Source of the DNA: Hirsutella rhossiliensis
Lineage: Eukaryota > Ascomycota > Sordariomycetes > Hypocreales > Ophiocordycipitaceae
NCBI RefSeq assembly: GCF_020360975.1
Contig: NW_025408668.1
Location: forward strand, 5,580,001 to 5,644,000
Direction: 5' to 3'
Length of the DNA: 64,000 nucleotides
A program made the translations under genes and the position numbers. Below the pieces are notes generated by a model. That model saw only the letters and a program-made list of their open reading frames with translations, was not told the DNA's origin and made no database searches. Shown here piece after piece: positions 49,065-61,399 of the stretch (positions are counted from its first letter, which is position 1; every line of letters begins with the position of its first letter).

Positions 49065-50333
49065 TTCTTAAAAGGGTATTAAAATAGTAAAAACACTTAC
49101 TTTTACTCCTTATATTAAACCGCTTAGGATAAGAACTATATAAAGGAAGTAAAGAAGAAAATTAATAAAACTTTATATATAAAGATAATAAAAAATAACT
49201 ATTATAAGTAAATATAACTTTTAGTATATACCTACCTATTAACGCTTATATATAAGTTAAAATAATAGTAATAGGGGATTTATAAAAAGATAATATATAG
49301 TTTATAAGTATTAGTATATCGAGATAAACTTTATATAGTAAGAGAGAAGATAGAGAAATCGGTTAGCTTTAATTTTAAGTAAATCTACTTATTAGGTTCC
49401 TTAAAGATAGCTAAAGAATATAGCTAGTATAATCTATTATATTAGAACTATTAATAAGCTCTTAACGCTACTTTAGAAAATAACTTATATTATAGTTAAC
49501 TTTTACGCTAACTAGTATCCTAAGGATATAATATTTATAAAGAGTACTATATATCGCACGACTATAAATTTCTAATTATATAATAGACTATACTTTTATA
49601 GGTTTCGCCTAACTAGGCGCCTATCTAGTCTATAGCTTATAGCCCGGCGCCGCTTAGAGTTACGTAAAGTCTCTAGGTATATAAAGTACTAAAGTTAATT
49701 AAACGTTATACCTACCTCGCGTAAGGGTTAAAGAAGACGTAATATTTCTATCTTATAAGGGAAAAGGCTAACCCTATATATATTAACTAAAATAGGGACT
49801 CTTAAATTATAAATATCTAATTAGAGGTACTAGTATATAATATCTTTAACTAGAACGTATTTATAGTCGGCCGGTTTAAAAAGGGAAACTAGGCTAGGCT
49901 ATTAAAGTCGAAATACTTATATAACACCCTCTAATATATCTAGTATAATAATAAAATTTTCTGCTATTATCTATTTACTAATATTTAATATATAGCTAGG
50001 GAATCTTTAGGTAGTAGAGATATAAGCTTATAATATAATAAGGTATTTCCCTAACTAAGCTTAATATCCTAGTTATACTCCGGCGGTGCTCTTTAAGTCG
50101 GTCTTATATAAATAGGGTCACTATACTCTATATTATATTACTTTTAAGACTTAAGTAGTAGCCGGGTATAGTATCGTTAAGGCTTAGTTCTAATCTAACT
50201 CTTATAATAACGTATATCTTTCTCCGATCTATATTAGCTACTCGCGTATCTACTATCTATATATATATAGCCCTATAGGCGTAGAGCTATCGCGACGTTT
50301 ATATAAGTAAGGTAGCACGACCCTTAGTATCTA
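49065..50333. other. RIP-degraded sequence, identity unknown
   Basis: TA-rich with CpA/TpG loss. It continues the host sequence of the Gypsy insertion (joined to 41209 before insertion). No motif was recognised on either strand. Confidence 0.4.
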
Positions 50334-50897
50334 AAGGTATATAAGTAAAAGCGGAATTTTAGGAAATTAAGGAATTATATAAGACTATATAATAGAGGGG
50401 AAGAAGGAGTATAAGGTAGGATTTTCAACGGAATTTATTAGTAGTATATTAGTATATAGAAGAGGTGTTAAAGTTAATAATTCTCTATTTATCTACTAGC
50501 GGACATACTATCTTATATAGATAATTATAGCTAAATAGAAGAACCTTTTAGGACTAGATTTAGGCTGCTATATAGCCCTAAGACTAGGGAATTCCGTGAT
50601 ACCTCGAGTAAATCTAGAAGTGTCTTAGTTCCTCTAATATTTATATTTAAAGGAGGTTAGTCGTGCCGGTGTTCTTAAGAGGTCTTAGCTAGCATTCTAA
50701 GCTAGCTCTATTCCTTCGATTCCCGATTATACGATAACCGGCAACCCGTTTAATATATAATAATATATAAAATAACGAGCGATTCTTACTCTATAAGATA
50801 AGATTTTGTCTATAATTAATATACTACTTATTAGCTTATATAATCGGGAGAGTATATTATAGCTGCTTTATTTATAGTAGGAACACCGTTCCTTATA
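50334..50897. repeat. 564-bp direct repeat, left copy
   Basis: Starts AAGGTATATAAGTAAAAGCGG and ends CACCGTTCCTTATA. It aligns without gaps to 60153-60716 (offset 9819), with scattered C/T and G/A differences. The ends TATATAAG...CTTATA suggest LTRs with mutated TG/CA, but flanking 5-mers do not match as a target duplication. Confidence 0.85.
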
Positions 50898-52142
50898 TAG
50901 TAGGAAAGCATCTACTATATCTCCTCTTCGCGTATCCCTAGTATATATAGGATTTTACTTAGTAAGCTCCCTAAGACGTTTTTATTTCCTAATAAGACAC
51001 GGTCGCCCGTCTCTCTAAAACAAGCTAACTAAATAGGCACGTTAGACTTAATAGTATCTAGGTAGTATAGTAACTACTACGTATAACTCCGGTCTACGTT
51101 AAAACGAGAAGATATAGGGAGGGGATAGGGAAAGGGTATAACTTTTAGTATACTATCGGTTTCTACCTTAAGCACGGCCTTATAAACTCCTATCCCAGAG
51201 ATAACGGTATATATATAGAACTATTATTTACTAAGTCGCTGCTATAACTTATAGATTATATCCTAAGGTCTTACTACTAGGAACGATAGCTATTATAGGA
51301 AGTACTACTAATAATATAATCGACGCTCTTTTAGCGGAGTATAAGCTAGGTATATATAGTAGGATCTACCTAAATACGACGTAGCCTTCTTTAGCTCTAA
51401 TAAGGGGTTAGAGTAAACGTTTATAATAAATACTCTATCTCTATTATCGCTTAAGGGGAGATTACTTAGTTTTATTTTATAAGAGCTATAAGTATAAGTC
51501 GGTATTACCTATAATATAATAAATACGAAAGCACGCTTAGGAGGAGTATACTAGTATATAGAGAGGGCCTATACTATTACTAATATAAGAAAGGAATTAT
51601 AACTCCTATTATATAGGCTACTTAGTTCCTAGAAAAGTATACTTACCTATCGTTTATCTCTTTAATTATATCTTCCGACCGCTATCTAGCTATCGCGTAT
51701 AGGTATAACCCTACCGGTTAAATAGGTAATACTAAAAAGACTTTATTATCGTCCCGTCGACTAAAAGGTAGGAAGAAAGTTCTACGTTTACTTAAGTAAA
51801 AGAGGAAAAAAGTATAATAGCCTCCCCTCTTATACTCTATTAGTTTCCCCGTTATATAGGTATCGTCTTACTATTATATAGACGCCTATATAGACGCCTA
51901 TAAGTATAATACCTATATAAGTATCCTCTATAGCCTAACTACTATCCTTTATTTTACTTTAATTAGTATTACTAACCGCTATTTATTATACTATTCCGAT
52001 TAGCTTAGTACTATATCGCCTTTACGTTATTCTAGCGTATTTACTATTTAGTCTATTACGTATATAATCCTACCTCCGTTATACTTTAGCGGGGGGCGTA
52101 GGGTATAGGGACCCTTATAACTACCCTTATTTAGCCGTAGGC
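50898..52142. other. RIP-degraded sequence between repeat and nested Gypsy
   Basis: No recognised motif. If the 564-bp repeats are LTRs, this plus 59119-60152 would be an internal region of only about 2.3 kb, that is, a non-autonomous or deleted element. Confidence 0.4.
52138..52142. repeat. 5-bp target-site duplication of nested Gypsy, left
   Basis: TAGGC, repeated at 59119-59123. Confidence 0.75.
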
Positions 52143-52328
52143 TATTACGGAGTAAGTAGAGGCGTATATATAGGTGCCGTCCGTAGGATAATATTAATAA
52201 GCTATATAGAGCTCTTCTATACGCGGCTAGCCCGCCCCTATACTTATAGGATCCGGCCCTCTATACGTAACTATATAGCTTAGGCCGCGGCCTAAGCCTA
52301 TTACCTATAATAGTTAAAGACTCTTATA
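52143..52328 (-). repeat. 3' LTR of the nested Gypsy
   Basis: Plus strand TATTACGGAG...CTCTTATA, gap-free match to 58933-59118. In element orientation it runs TATAAGAG...CTCCGTAATA, with mutated TG/CA termini. Confidence 0.88.
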
Positions 52329-52627
52329 TAATGCCCTCCCTCGAGCACGGCGTAGCGCTGCCCTATTAACGGCTCCCGTATAATTAGGCCTATACCGCGG
52401 GCTCTTCCCTACCCTTTACCGTTAATAGGGCCGGCCCTACTAGCCCTATTATCCCCGCGCCCGTTAGCCTAAGTAGCCGGGACCCGGCTCTATACTTATC
52501 GGCCGGCTAGCCGTTTAAATAAGGGCGTAACCTATTATATACGCCCCTAGGTAGCCGGCGGCTAGTCTAGACCTACGTAAGCCTTAGGTTGCCCGTCCCC
52601 TCTGCCTTAGGCAGTATCCTCTACTAA

Positions 52628-53860
52628 GGGGTATATAAGGCGGCATCCCCCCCTTCCCCCTTCCCTTCCTTCTCTCCCTTCTTTAACTATAGTAGTAGTA
52701 TTAATAGGTAAGTTCTACTCTACTTAGGGCATTAGTCCGTTTCTAGCTATATAGGCCGCTCTATTAACGTATACTTATAGTAGTAGCGGTAGTAGCAATA
52801 ATAGCCTTAATAATAATAATAACTCTAACTAGTAAGTTCCGCGCCTTATAGAGCAGGAGGCCGTATTCCGTTATACTAACTTCCGCGATAGATATATCCG
52901 CCTCTCCCTCTCCTACCTCCTCCTTCTTAGAGCGTGCGGAGTCGTTCGTCGACGCCGTGCTAGCCGCGGCTAACGATAACTCCGCCGCTACCGCCGCTCC
53001 TACCCGCGCCGCTACCACCGCTCCTACCGCCGCCGCCGCCGCCTCTATTGCGCTATTCGCTCTTACGTCGCCCCTTAGGGTAACGACGCCGTCCCCGCCG
53101 CTACCTATAACGCCCGGCCCCTCGGCCCCCGCCTCCGTCTCCGCTACCCCTATAAGTCCGTAGTTAGGTAAGCGTAATAGACGTTATCCGCTAACCTCCT
53201 ATAGTATAAGCGCTAAGTATAGGCCGGCGCCGCCTGCTCGGCCCCCTATATACGTTATACGTTATAGGAGCTTAACTACTCCGACTAGGCTAGGCGCCGC
53301 TGCGGCGGCAGCTACTATTAGTGCGCGCGAGCCGGCCGCGCCTATAAAGCGGCGCCTCCCGTCCTACTCGCTACGGCGTTGGCTTAGAAGGCCGGCTTAT
53401 ATAGGTAGGCGCGGGGGGCTACTAAGAAGCGCCTTACCGCCGCCGCCGCCGCCTACTATAACCTCCGCGCCCTTAAGCGATAGGGCCTTATACCTAAGTA
53501 AGTCTTACTCCTCCGCTCCCTTATTTCCGCCTCTAACGTACCCGGCGCTAGGGATACTACCTCCGTCGCCCTATCGGCGGTCCCCTTAGCCGTGCCCGCC
53601 TCCGCTACTACCGCTGCCCTTACCGCCGCCGCTAGCCGCCGCCCCTTTACCCTTAGAGCCGCCGCCGCCGCCGACTAGCTTATAGGCTTAGAGGGCCGCC
53701 TTAGCGCCTTAGAGACCGCCGCCGCCGCTAATAAGAAGGAGGAGGCCGACGAGGACGACGATAATAAAGATAATAATAATAATAATAATAAGGAATAGGC
53801 CTAGGTAGTTTAGGGGCTCCGCCTTATAATAAACGCTATTTTTATCTCCGCTTATACTAT
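52628..53860 (+). pseudogene. Ala-rich antisense ORF in the 3' region of the nested Gypsy
   Basis: Between the chromodomain and the 3' LTR, the strand opposite pol has a TATA-like GGGTATATAAGG at about 52629, then GC-rich coding-like sequence. One open piece (52957-53163) gives AAANDNSAATAAPTRAATTA. A longer piece in another frame (about 53340-53790) reads KKRLTAAAAAYYNLRALKR, ISASNVPGARDTTSVALS, TAAASRRPFTLRAAAAAD, GLEGRLSALETAAAANKK and an acidic/Asn tail. Stops are TAG/TAA only. The frame change may be an intron or a mutation. The function is unknown; a coiled-coil-like LEGRLSALE is the only feature. (CCG)n runs contribute to its composition, so part may be a low-complexity artefact. Confidence 0.4.
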
Positions 53861-53989
53861 TACGCTTATATTACCTATATTACTATAACTGCCCCCTCCG
53901 CTATACTTACTTTATAGTCCTAGCTTAGGCTACTATTAGTAGTCCGCTAGTCTATCGTTCTCGTCTACCGTTCTAAATAAGGCTTTAAA

Positions 53990-56900
53990 CTTATCGAGGG
54001 CTATAGTTCCCGTAAACTTACGTATAGGTTCCTATATAGGGTTAAGATACCCGCGCTACTTAACGAGGACCTCCCGGCGTTTCCCCTTACTAACCTTTTT
54101 TTAGCGCGCGGCCTATATCTCTTTAACCTCGAACTCGTCCTCTCCCTCTACCTTAATTATAGGCGGTTAAGCGTCCGCTACTTCTTATCTAAGCAGCGGG
54201 TTAAAGGAGGCTCTATAAAGGAGGTCTACGTTAATCTTATTATAGACCTTTATTAGGAGACTATTAAGCTCTATAACCTATAAGCTAATAACCCTCTATA
54301 CCGTAAACTTCGCGTATAGCTAGTTAAGCTTCTTCTTTAGCCGTGCTAACCTATAGTTACGGAGGTCTAGCTATACCTTATCTCCTACCGTAAACCTATC
54401 TACTAGGGCCTTAGTCTTATTAGCGTGCCGCTCTTAATCTTACGCCGCGGCGGCTATCGCGGATTAGTAATAATCTATAGTCTCCTATAGCTTTTATACA
54501 AACGCGGAGGCGCGGCCCTCTAGTAACGAATTACTATACTACTCCGCTACTACGTCTACGGTAAAGGGAACTAATAAAGGTAGTTCGAAGCTATACGTTA
54601 TAAAGAAAGGGGCTATCTTAATAAAGGTATATAGTCTACTATTTAACGTAAGTTAGGCCGTAGGGAGCTAACGGTCTTAGTTTACTTAGTTATAGGCTAC
54701 GACGGCCTATAGGTAAGCCTACGCCTCTTAGTTAACCCTCTTAGGCCCTCCGTCGGTCTATAGGTAATATACCGTGCTAAGTAGCTACGTAATCTAAAAT
54801 AGCTAGTATAGGTACTACTAAAAGCGGCTAGTTTAATTCGATCCCCTATCGCTTATAATAGAGGCTAGCTAGCTATACGAGCGGGCCTAGTACTATAAGA
54901 AGCGCTTTATATAGGACTCTATATCTATAGATAGCATCGGCTTTAATACTATAAACTTACTAAGTCGGTCCTTAATTACCTATATATAGCGGTTGCCGCC
55001 CTCTATAAGTAGGAGGTCTATTATAAAGTCTATCTATATATATATATAGAACCGGTCGGGTACCGGAAGCTACTTAAGCAGCCCCTTAAGCTACGCCCTC
55101 TAAATCTTAGTACGGCTATAGATATTATAGTTATAGAGGAAGTAGCGAACGTAGTACTATAGGAGGGGCTAGTAGAAATCCCTCGCGAGGCCTACTACTA
55201 TGCCCTGCCTACCTAGGTAGCCTACGATACTAAAGTTATAGACGAGCTAGACTAGCTTCCCTCGGAGCTCGTTCCGTTTATCTAGCTCTAGCGGTCTATC
55301 CTTCTCCCTAGCTTCTATAGTATATAGCGCGCCTAGCACCTATAGTCTCTCCCGCTAACGTAGGTGCCCCCGTAGGTTAATATAATAGTCGGCTACTTAT
55401 ACTTTTAGCTTTAGCTTTAAATCGAGGCGTCGAGCGCTAGACTTAACGGCGCGGCGTACGCTCTCGTAGGTACGGTCTAGAAACGATATCCTATCCTATA
55501 AGCGCTAGAGGACCTTATCTTAGAATACCCGCGCCGCACGCGCCCCTAGGCCGGTCTATCCCTCCTCGCCGGGCTAAGGCAAAGGTATAAGGGAAGGCTT
55601 ATCTATTAGCGCCGCGCCTTCCTCTACTAAGGAAGCTCCTATATAAGTCTATAGCGCTTCTTACGGGATAAGCTATAGATCCCGGGCCTCGATATCCGCT
55701 CCCGTCGGCCGGTCTTAATCCCTCTAGGAAAGCGTATCTAGGACTACGGAGTCCCGCCCTAGCCGGTACTTAATCGAGAAGTTAAAGCGTAAGAGATACT
55801 CCGCTTAGCGGGCTTGCCGCTCCGAGAGGTGCTAGCGAGTTATAAAGTACTCGAGGTTCCTATAGTCTATAAGAACCTCGAAGCTCTTATAGCTCTAGAG
55901 CTCCGCTTACTATTGCTCGAGGTAGCTAATAATCGCTAGTATCTCCTTATCGTAAATAGCGTAATTCCGCTCCGCTAAGGTTAGCTTATAGGAGTAGAAC
56001 GCTACCGGTTACTTCCGCCCGTCTACCTCCTAGGAGAGCGTTCCTCTAAGTGCCTAGCCGCTATAGTCCGCTTTAATTAACGTAGACCGGTCGAAGTCCT
56101 ACTAAAGTAGTACCGGGGCTTAAGAGAATAGGTCCTTAAGCGTATAGAACGCTCTTTCCTATATAGGCCCTTAGCGAAAGGTAGTCTACTTCCTAGTAAT
56201 CTCGTTTAAGGGCATTATAATATAGGAGAAGCCCTTAATAAATATCCTATAATAGTTCGCGAACCTAAGGAAGCTCTATATGCCTATCTACGTAGTTAGG
56301 GCAGCTTAGTCCTAAATCGCCTAGATCTTTACGGGATCTGCCTATATACTTACGCTAGTATAGATAATAAAGCCTAGGTACTTAACCCTCTTAACCCTAA
56401 ATTTATACTTATCTAGGTTAAGGTAGAGCCTATAAAGTTAAAGGCGCTCTAGGACCCTCCGTACTTTCTATATATAGTCCTTATAGGAGCCGCTTATATA
56501 GATAAGGATATTATCTACGTATATAGAGGCGAACTTATCGAGGAAGTCCTAAAGTACGTTATTAATATAACGCTAGAAGGTAGCGGGCGCTCCTAAGAGG
56601 CCGAAGGGTATTATAAGCTACTCGAATAAGCCGTAGCGTATATAGAACGCTGTCTTCTACTTATTACCCTCTAAGATCTATACCTTATAGAACGCCTATT
56701 TTATATCTAGCTTCGTAAACTACTTCGCCTTTAAAAGGTTATAGAGCGTATCTAAGATTAAGGGTAAGGGGTAGCGGTCTAGCCTTATAATTGCGTTTAG
56801 AGCCCTATAGTCGTAATAGAACCGTATCCCGCCCCTTAGTTTACGTATAAATAAGACTAGCGCTCTTACTTCGGAGCTGCTTACTTAAATAAAACCCTTA

Positions 56901-57400
56901 TCTAAGAGGTCCCTTAGCGTCTTCTTTAGCACTAATAGTTCCGCGTATAATATACTATATAGCGGTCTAAACGGTATAGGTAGTTCCTGCCCCTTCTTAT
57001 TAGTACGGAGTACGATCTTATAGTCTACCCCCGGCTTATATAGGTTAAGCTTATCCGCTTCCTAGGACTCGAATAGCGGTAAGAGGTCGTAAAAGCGCTC
57101 TAGTATCTACTACTATAGCTTAGAGGGCGACTTTAGCTTCTTCGCTTAGAAGGCCTTATTAATATTTACTAAGCTAACTATATAGACCGCTATATTAGCC
57201 GCTGCCTAGCCTTCCTCCTACTTTAACCGTTATATAGTTCCTATAAAGATAGAGGTAAGGACTTCTTATACTAAGTATAAAGCTCGTACGCCTAGTCCTA
57301 TGCCTATAGAACCGTTGTTATAGCGGACCTACTATTATATAGGCCTAAACTATAGCTTCTTTTAGTATAGAACTAAATATAACTCTATATATAATAACTA
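53990..57400 (-). pseudogene. Pol relic of the nested Gypsy
   Basis: The chromodomain reads EVLVK-stop-RGYLNPI-stop-EPIRKFTG at about 54000-54130, with Trp codons lost. Integrase occupies about 54500-55200 and RNase H about 55500-56100. Reverse transcriptase shows IYVDNILIYIS at about 56490-56532 and [20 protein letters not shown] plus [18 protein letters not shown] at about 56760-56880. Stops are TAA/TAG. The YVDN in place of YVDD is again an Asp-to-Asn change. Confidence 0.85.
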
Positions 57401-58932
57401 GGGTTTCCTAAGGATTAAGGGAAACTCTAGTTAAGGGATTATATAGGCTACGATAAGCTTACGGTAACTATCGACCTCTATAGCTAGCTACGTAATGCCT
57501 ATAATTACTATACCCTCTATCGCGCTTAAGGCGCCCTTTACTTACCTTAAGGCGATCTTTTCTACTAGTACTTATATCTCTTATATAAGCGCCTCGTTAA
57601 CTACGGCGTAGTACTAGTAGCCCTTATCTATAAGGGCGGCGATAGGTAAGGAGTTATTAACTATAACCTATATTAAAGTAAGCTCCTCTTCTATATAAGC
57701 GGATAATTCCTCCTTCTCCTTTATTAATACTAGTAATTAAGGCTTTAAAGCCCGTCTTTACTCCGGAGCTACTCTTTTCCCTCTAGGCCTAAGGGAGCGG
57801 AGTCCTCTTTATCGTCTAAGGTAAGGAGCGGTTCTATCTTCGCTACTCGAACTACTATAGGCCGCTTAGCTAAAAGGAAGGGGCATTTTAATATAAAGTA
57901 TATAGACGCGCCGTAACGTAGGCAGCGGCCGTTAGCCTTCCTTTTCTTAATTTCCTCGCTTATTACCTACTTCGCCCGCTATTTAAAGAGCGGGATAGTA
58001 TAGGGGATATTTAAAGACGACTTCCTACCGCGTTTAGCTCGGTCTATATAGGTAGCCAATATTAGGGTATCTCCGTTAGTATCGATAGTCGGCTATTCCT
58101 CTTATAGAGGGGCGGTAATCCCGTTACCGCTATACGGCGTACGCTTATAAAGCTTTTAGAAACGTAGCGTCTACTTATAGCCCTATACTACCTTTATTAA
58201 CCGGCTTACGTACTCGCCGTAGTTAGTAGGTATAATTACGGGGATAAGTAGCTCTTATAGGGCTAGCGTAATTAAGTTCCGTAACTATATAAGCTTCGCG
58301 CTGTCTTCTTATACCGTAGTTCCTACTACTCGTAAGAGCGTCTCTTCGAAGTCGGGGAGGAATTCGCTAAAGGTCTGCCTATCCCTTTACTTAAGGGTCT
58401 ATAGCCTATCCTATGCCTTCTCCTACTCCTATACGTTGCCGAACGTATATATAAGGTATTAGAAGAAGTCCTATAGGTCGCGTCTACCTCTAGGGCCGCC
58501 CTTATCTTAGAATCTAGAGATCCGCCGTATCTAGGGCTCTAGTAGCGTATAAAGGAGCGAATACTACGCTATATTACGATAGCCGTTTAAGCCCTATTTC
58601 TTATCTATTATAAACTTTATCTATAGCCGGCTAAGGAAGAAGTAAAAGGACTTAGGCTTACTATCTTAAGTCGGCTAGGGAAGCGGCTTCTATATCGGTA
58701 GTGCCGCCGCCGTAACCGGCATTACTAAGGTCGTAGGGGTTAACGCTAGTCTCGTAGACGGCTCCCTTAGTATAGCGAGAACCTCGTTCTTCTCGCTAGC
58801 CGTCGCGCTTCTAATCGCTTCTAGGATAGCTATAATACTTCCTATCCGCCTAGGGGTAGCGGGTGCTCCCTTAGGGAAGCGGCACCCTTTCTAGGGAGAT
58901 ATCTATTAGATCTATTAGTTAATAGCTTATAC
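57401..58932 (-). pseudogene. Protease and gag relic of the nested Gypsy
   Basis: Inferred from position between the reverse transcriptase and the 5' LTR. The minus strand contains Arg/Lys-rich and Ala/Pro-rich stretches with RIP stops. A clear zinc-knuckle or protease motif was not confirmed. Confidence 0.5.
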
Positions 58933-59118
58933 TATCACGGAGTAAGCAGAGGCGTATACGTAGGTGCCGTCCGTAGGATAATATTAATAAGCTATATAGA
59001 GCTCTTCTATGCGCGGCTAGCCCGCCCCTATACTTACGGGATCCGGCCCTCCGTATATAACTATACGGCTTAGGCCGCGGCCTAAGCCTATTACCTATAA
59101 TAGTTAAAGACTCTTATA
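58933..59118 (-). repeat. 5' LTR of the nested Gypsy
   Basis: Gap-free match to 52143-52328 and followed by TAGGC at 59119-59123. It keeps CACGG where the other LTR has TACGG, so it is slightly less mutated. Confidence 0.88.
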
Positions 59119-59123
59119 TAGGC

Positions 59124-60152
59124 TAACTTAATATTAATCGAGGAAGTTTTCCCTAAATATAAGGGTTTAGTACTAATAGGGATTCGTTAAGTTTTTTGGC
59201 TTTTAATTAGTTAAGGTTTTATAAAACGTAACTTAACTAGATAATAACTCCTAAAAAAATAGGTCTAATCTTCGTAGCCGCCCCTAAGTATAGCGATTAT
59301 ACCGCGTCTTTCTATTATTTCTTTCGTTTATAATAAGTCCTATACCTACTTATCGAGGGGCCTAAGATAGGGTAGTTTCTATTATATATATTCGCTATCG
59401 CGAAGAGAAACTTATAGAAGACTTCCTTAGTAGATAGAAGTTAGTTAGGTATACTAGGAGCTGCTTAAGCTACCGTAATTAGCGCGCCTCTTATATTAGC
59501 TTTTATCCCTTACTCCGTAAGGTGTTTAATACTAATTAATTAAAGTACTCTAGGTCTAGAGGCGCGACCTAGACCTTAAGGGACGTTGTAATCCGTTCTC
59601 CCTCGCCTTAGAGATCCGTATTAAATAGAACCGACCTAGTTATTAGATTATCGCCTACGTAGAATAGATCTAGAACCCGGCCTACGTTATTAGAGACGTT
59701 ACTAAGGCGTTATACGGCGAGGTCTTTTAAAGAGTCGATTAACTAGCCGCGGGTAGTGCTAGGGACGCTAATTCTACTAAGCTAAGGAAGTGCCCGCTCC
59801 TTTTAGACTCTTACGCTAATACCCTTAATATAGTCGACGACTAAGTAGGCCGCGCTATACTTAGGCTTATCTACTATAAGAAGTAGTATAAGTAGTATAG
59901 GTTACTCTTATATATCTACTAGATTCTATAAGGGGGGGAAGAACTCTTAAGATAATCCCTTAAAAGCTAGGGTAAGGACTAAGGTAGCCGCGATCTAGCG
60001 CGACTACCGGTTACGACGTTGCGTAGGGGAGGTTATATTACTAACGCTAACGATATCTTAGCTAGGCGTCTTATAAGGCTCGGAGTTAGCTAGAGAATAT
60101 ATTTATCCTCGTACTATAGTTTATAATAGCTTTTATAGGCTAACTATATCTT
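59124..60152. other. RIP-degraded sequence between nested Gypsy and right repeat
   Basis: Continuation of the sequence at 50898-52142 before the nested insertion. No motif recognised. Confidence 0.4.
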
Positions 60153-60716
60153 AAGGTATATAAGTAAAAGCGGAATCTTAGGAAATTAAGGAATTACGTA
60201 AGACTACGTAATAGAGGGGAAGAAGGAGTATAAGGTAGGATTTTCAACGGAATTTATTAGTAGTATATTAGTATATAGAAGAGGTATTAAAGTTAATAAT
60301 TCTCTATCTATCTACTAGCGGACATACTATCTTATATAGATAATTATAGCTAAACGGAAGAACCTTTTAGGACTAGATTTAAGCTACCGTATAGCCCTAA
60401 GAATAGGGAATTCCGTGATACCTCGAGTAAATCTAGAAGTATCTTAGTTCTACTAATATTCGTGTTTAAAGGAGGTTGGTCGTGCCGGTGTTTTTAAGAG
60501 GTCTTAGCTAGTATTCTAAGCTAGCTCTATTCCTTCGATTCCCGATTATACGATAACCGGCAACCCGTTTAATATATAATAACATATAAAATAACGAGCG
60601 ATTCTTACTCTATAGGATAAGATTTTATCTATAATTAATATACTACTTATTAGCTTATATAATCGGGAGAGTATATTATAGCTGCTTTATTTATAGTAGG
60701 AACACCGTTCCTTATA
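60153..60716. repeat. 564-bp direct repeat, right copy
   Basis: Gap-free match to 50334-50897. Immediately followed by sequence leading into the Helitron. Confidence 0.85.
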
Positions 60717-61399
60717 CTATAGAATATAGATATAAGCCTAGATCGACTATAGACGGGTAGGTTTTAAGGTAGGGGTATAATACCTAAGGAAGGAGATAAT
60801 AGGGGCTAGTTCTTAGAGTTTAATATTAACGCTAAGGATTATATTAACGTCTTACTTTTACCCGCTTAACTATATAAGTATCTTAAGTAATTAGGGATCG
60901 AGCTAGACTCTAAACCTAGTAAGGAAGACGAGGACGGTAATAGGAATAATAATTTTATAGATAGAAGCCAACTTCGCTATCGGCCGCCGTAGCTATCCGT
61001 ACGGCTAAGGCGTGGTCGCCGAGGTCCCGCCCTAGGTATAAGAGGGCGGCTAAGAAGGTCTTAAAGAGAAATACGATCGTTGAGACCGCTATAACGTTTT
61101 TAGTATCTAGTAATAATTCTACTAAAAGAATTAGCGGTCTTTTATATATAAGATCTAGTATAAAATAGCGACCTTAACGCTTATACCTTAACCGACCGCG
61201 ATAAGGCTACCCTACGTAAGTTCTAAACTAAGCTTAATAATAATTAAATAGAATACTATAGCTAATACCGCGAGTATTAGTTTTAGATAGAAATAGATTA
61301 TAATAGTATTTACCTACGTTATTATTAAAAGGATAAGAAGCGTAGCCCTAACGAACCTTATTTCTTCTCTACTAAAAATTAACTTAACTTTAGCCCTAT
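60717..61399. other. RIP-degraded sequence upstream of the Helitron replicase
   Basis: No motif recognised; it may hold the Helitron 5' end and the N-terminus of its replicase. Confidence 0.4.

Larger units (their letters stand above)
52143..59118 (-). mobile_element. Nested Ty3/Gypsy element with short LTRs
   Basis: 6976 bp with 186-bp LTRs (52143-52328 and 58933-59118) and a TAGGC duplication. The minus strand has gag (about 57700-58850), protease, reverse transcriptase, RNase H, integrase and chromodomain (down to about 53990). It is inserted between the two 564-bp repeats and so is younger than the surrounding element. It is unusually GC-rich with many CpG but still lacks CpA/TpG. Confidence 0.9.
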
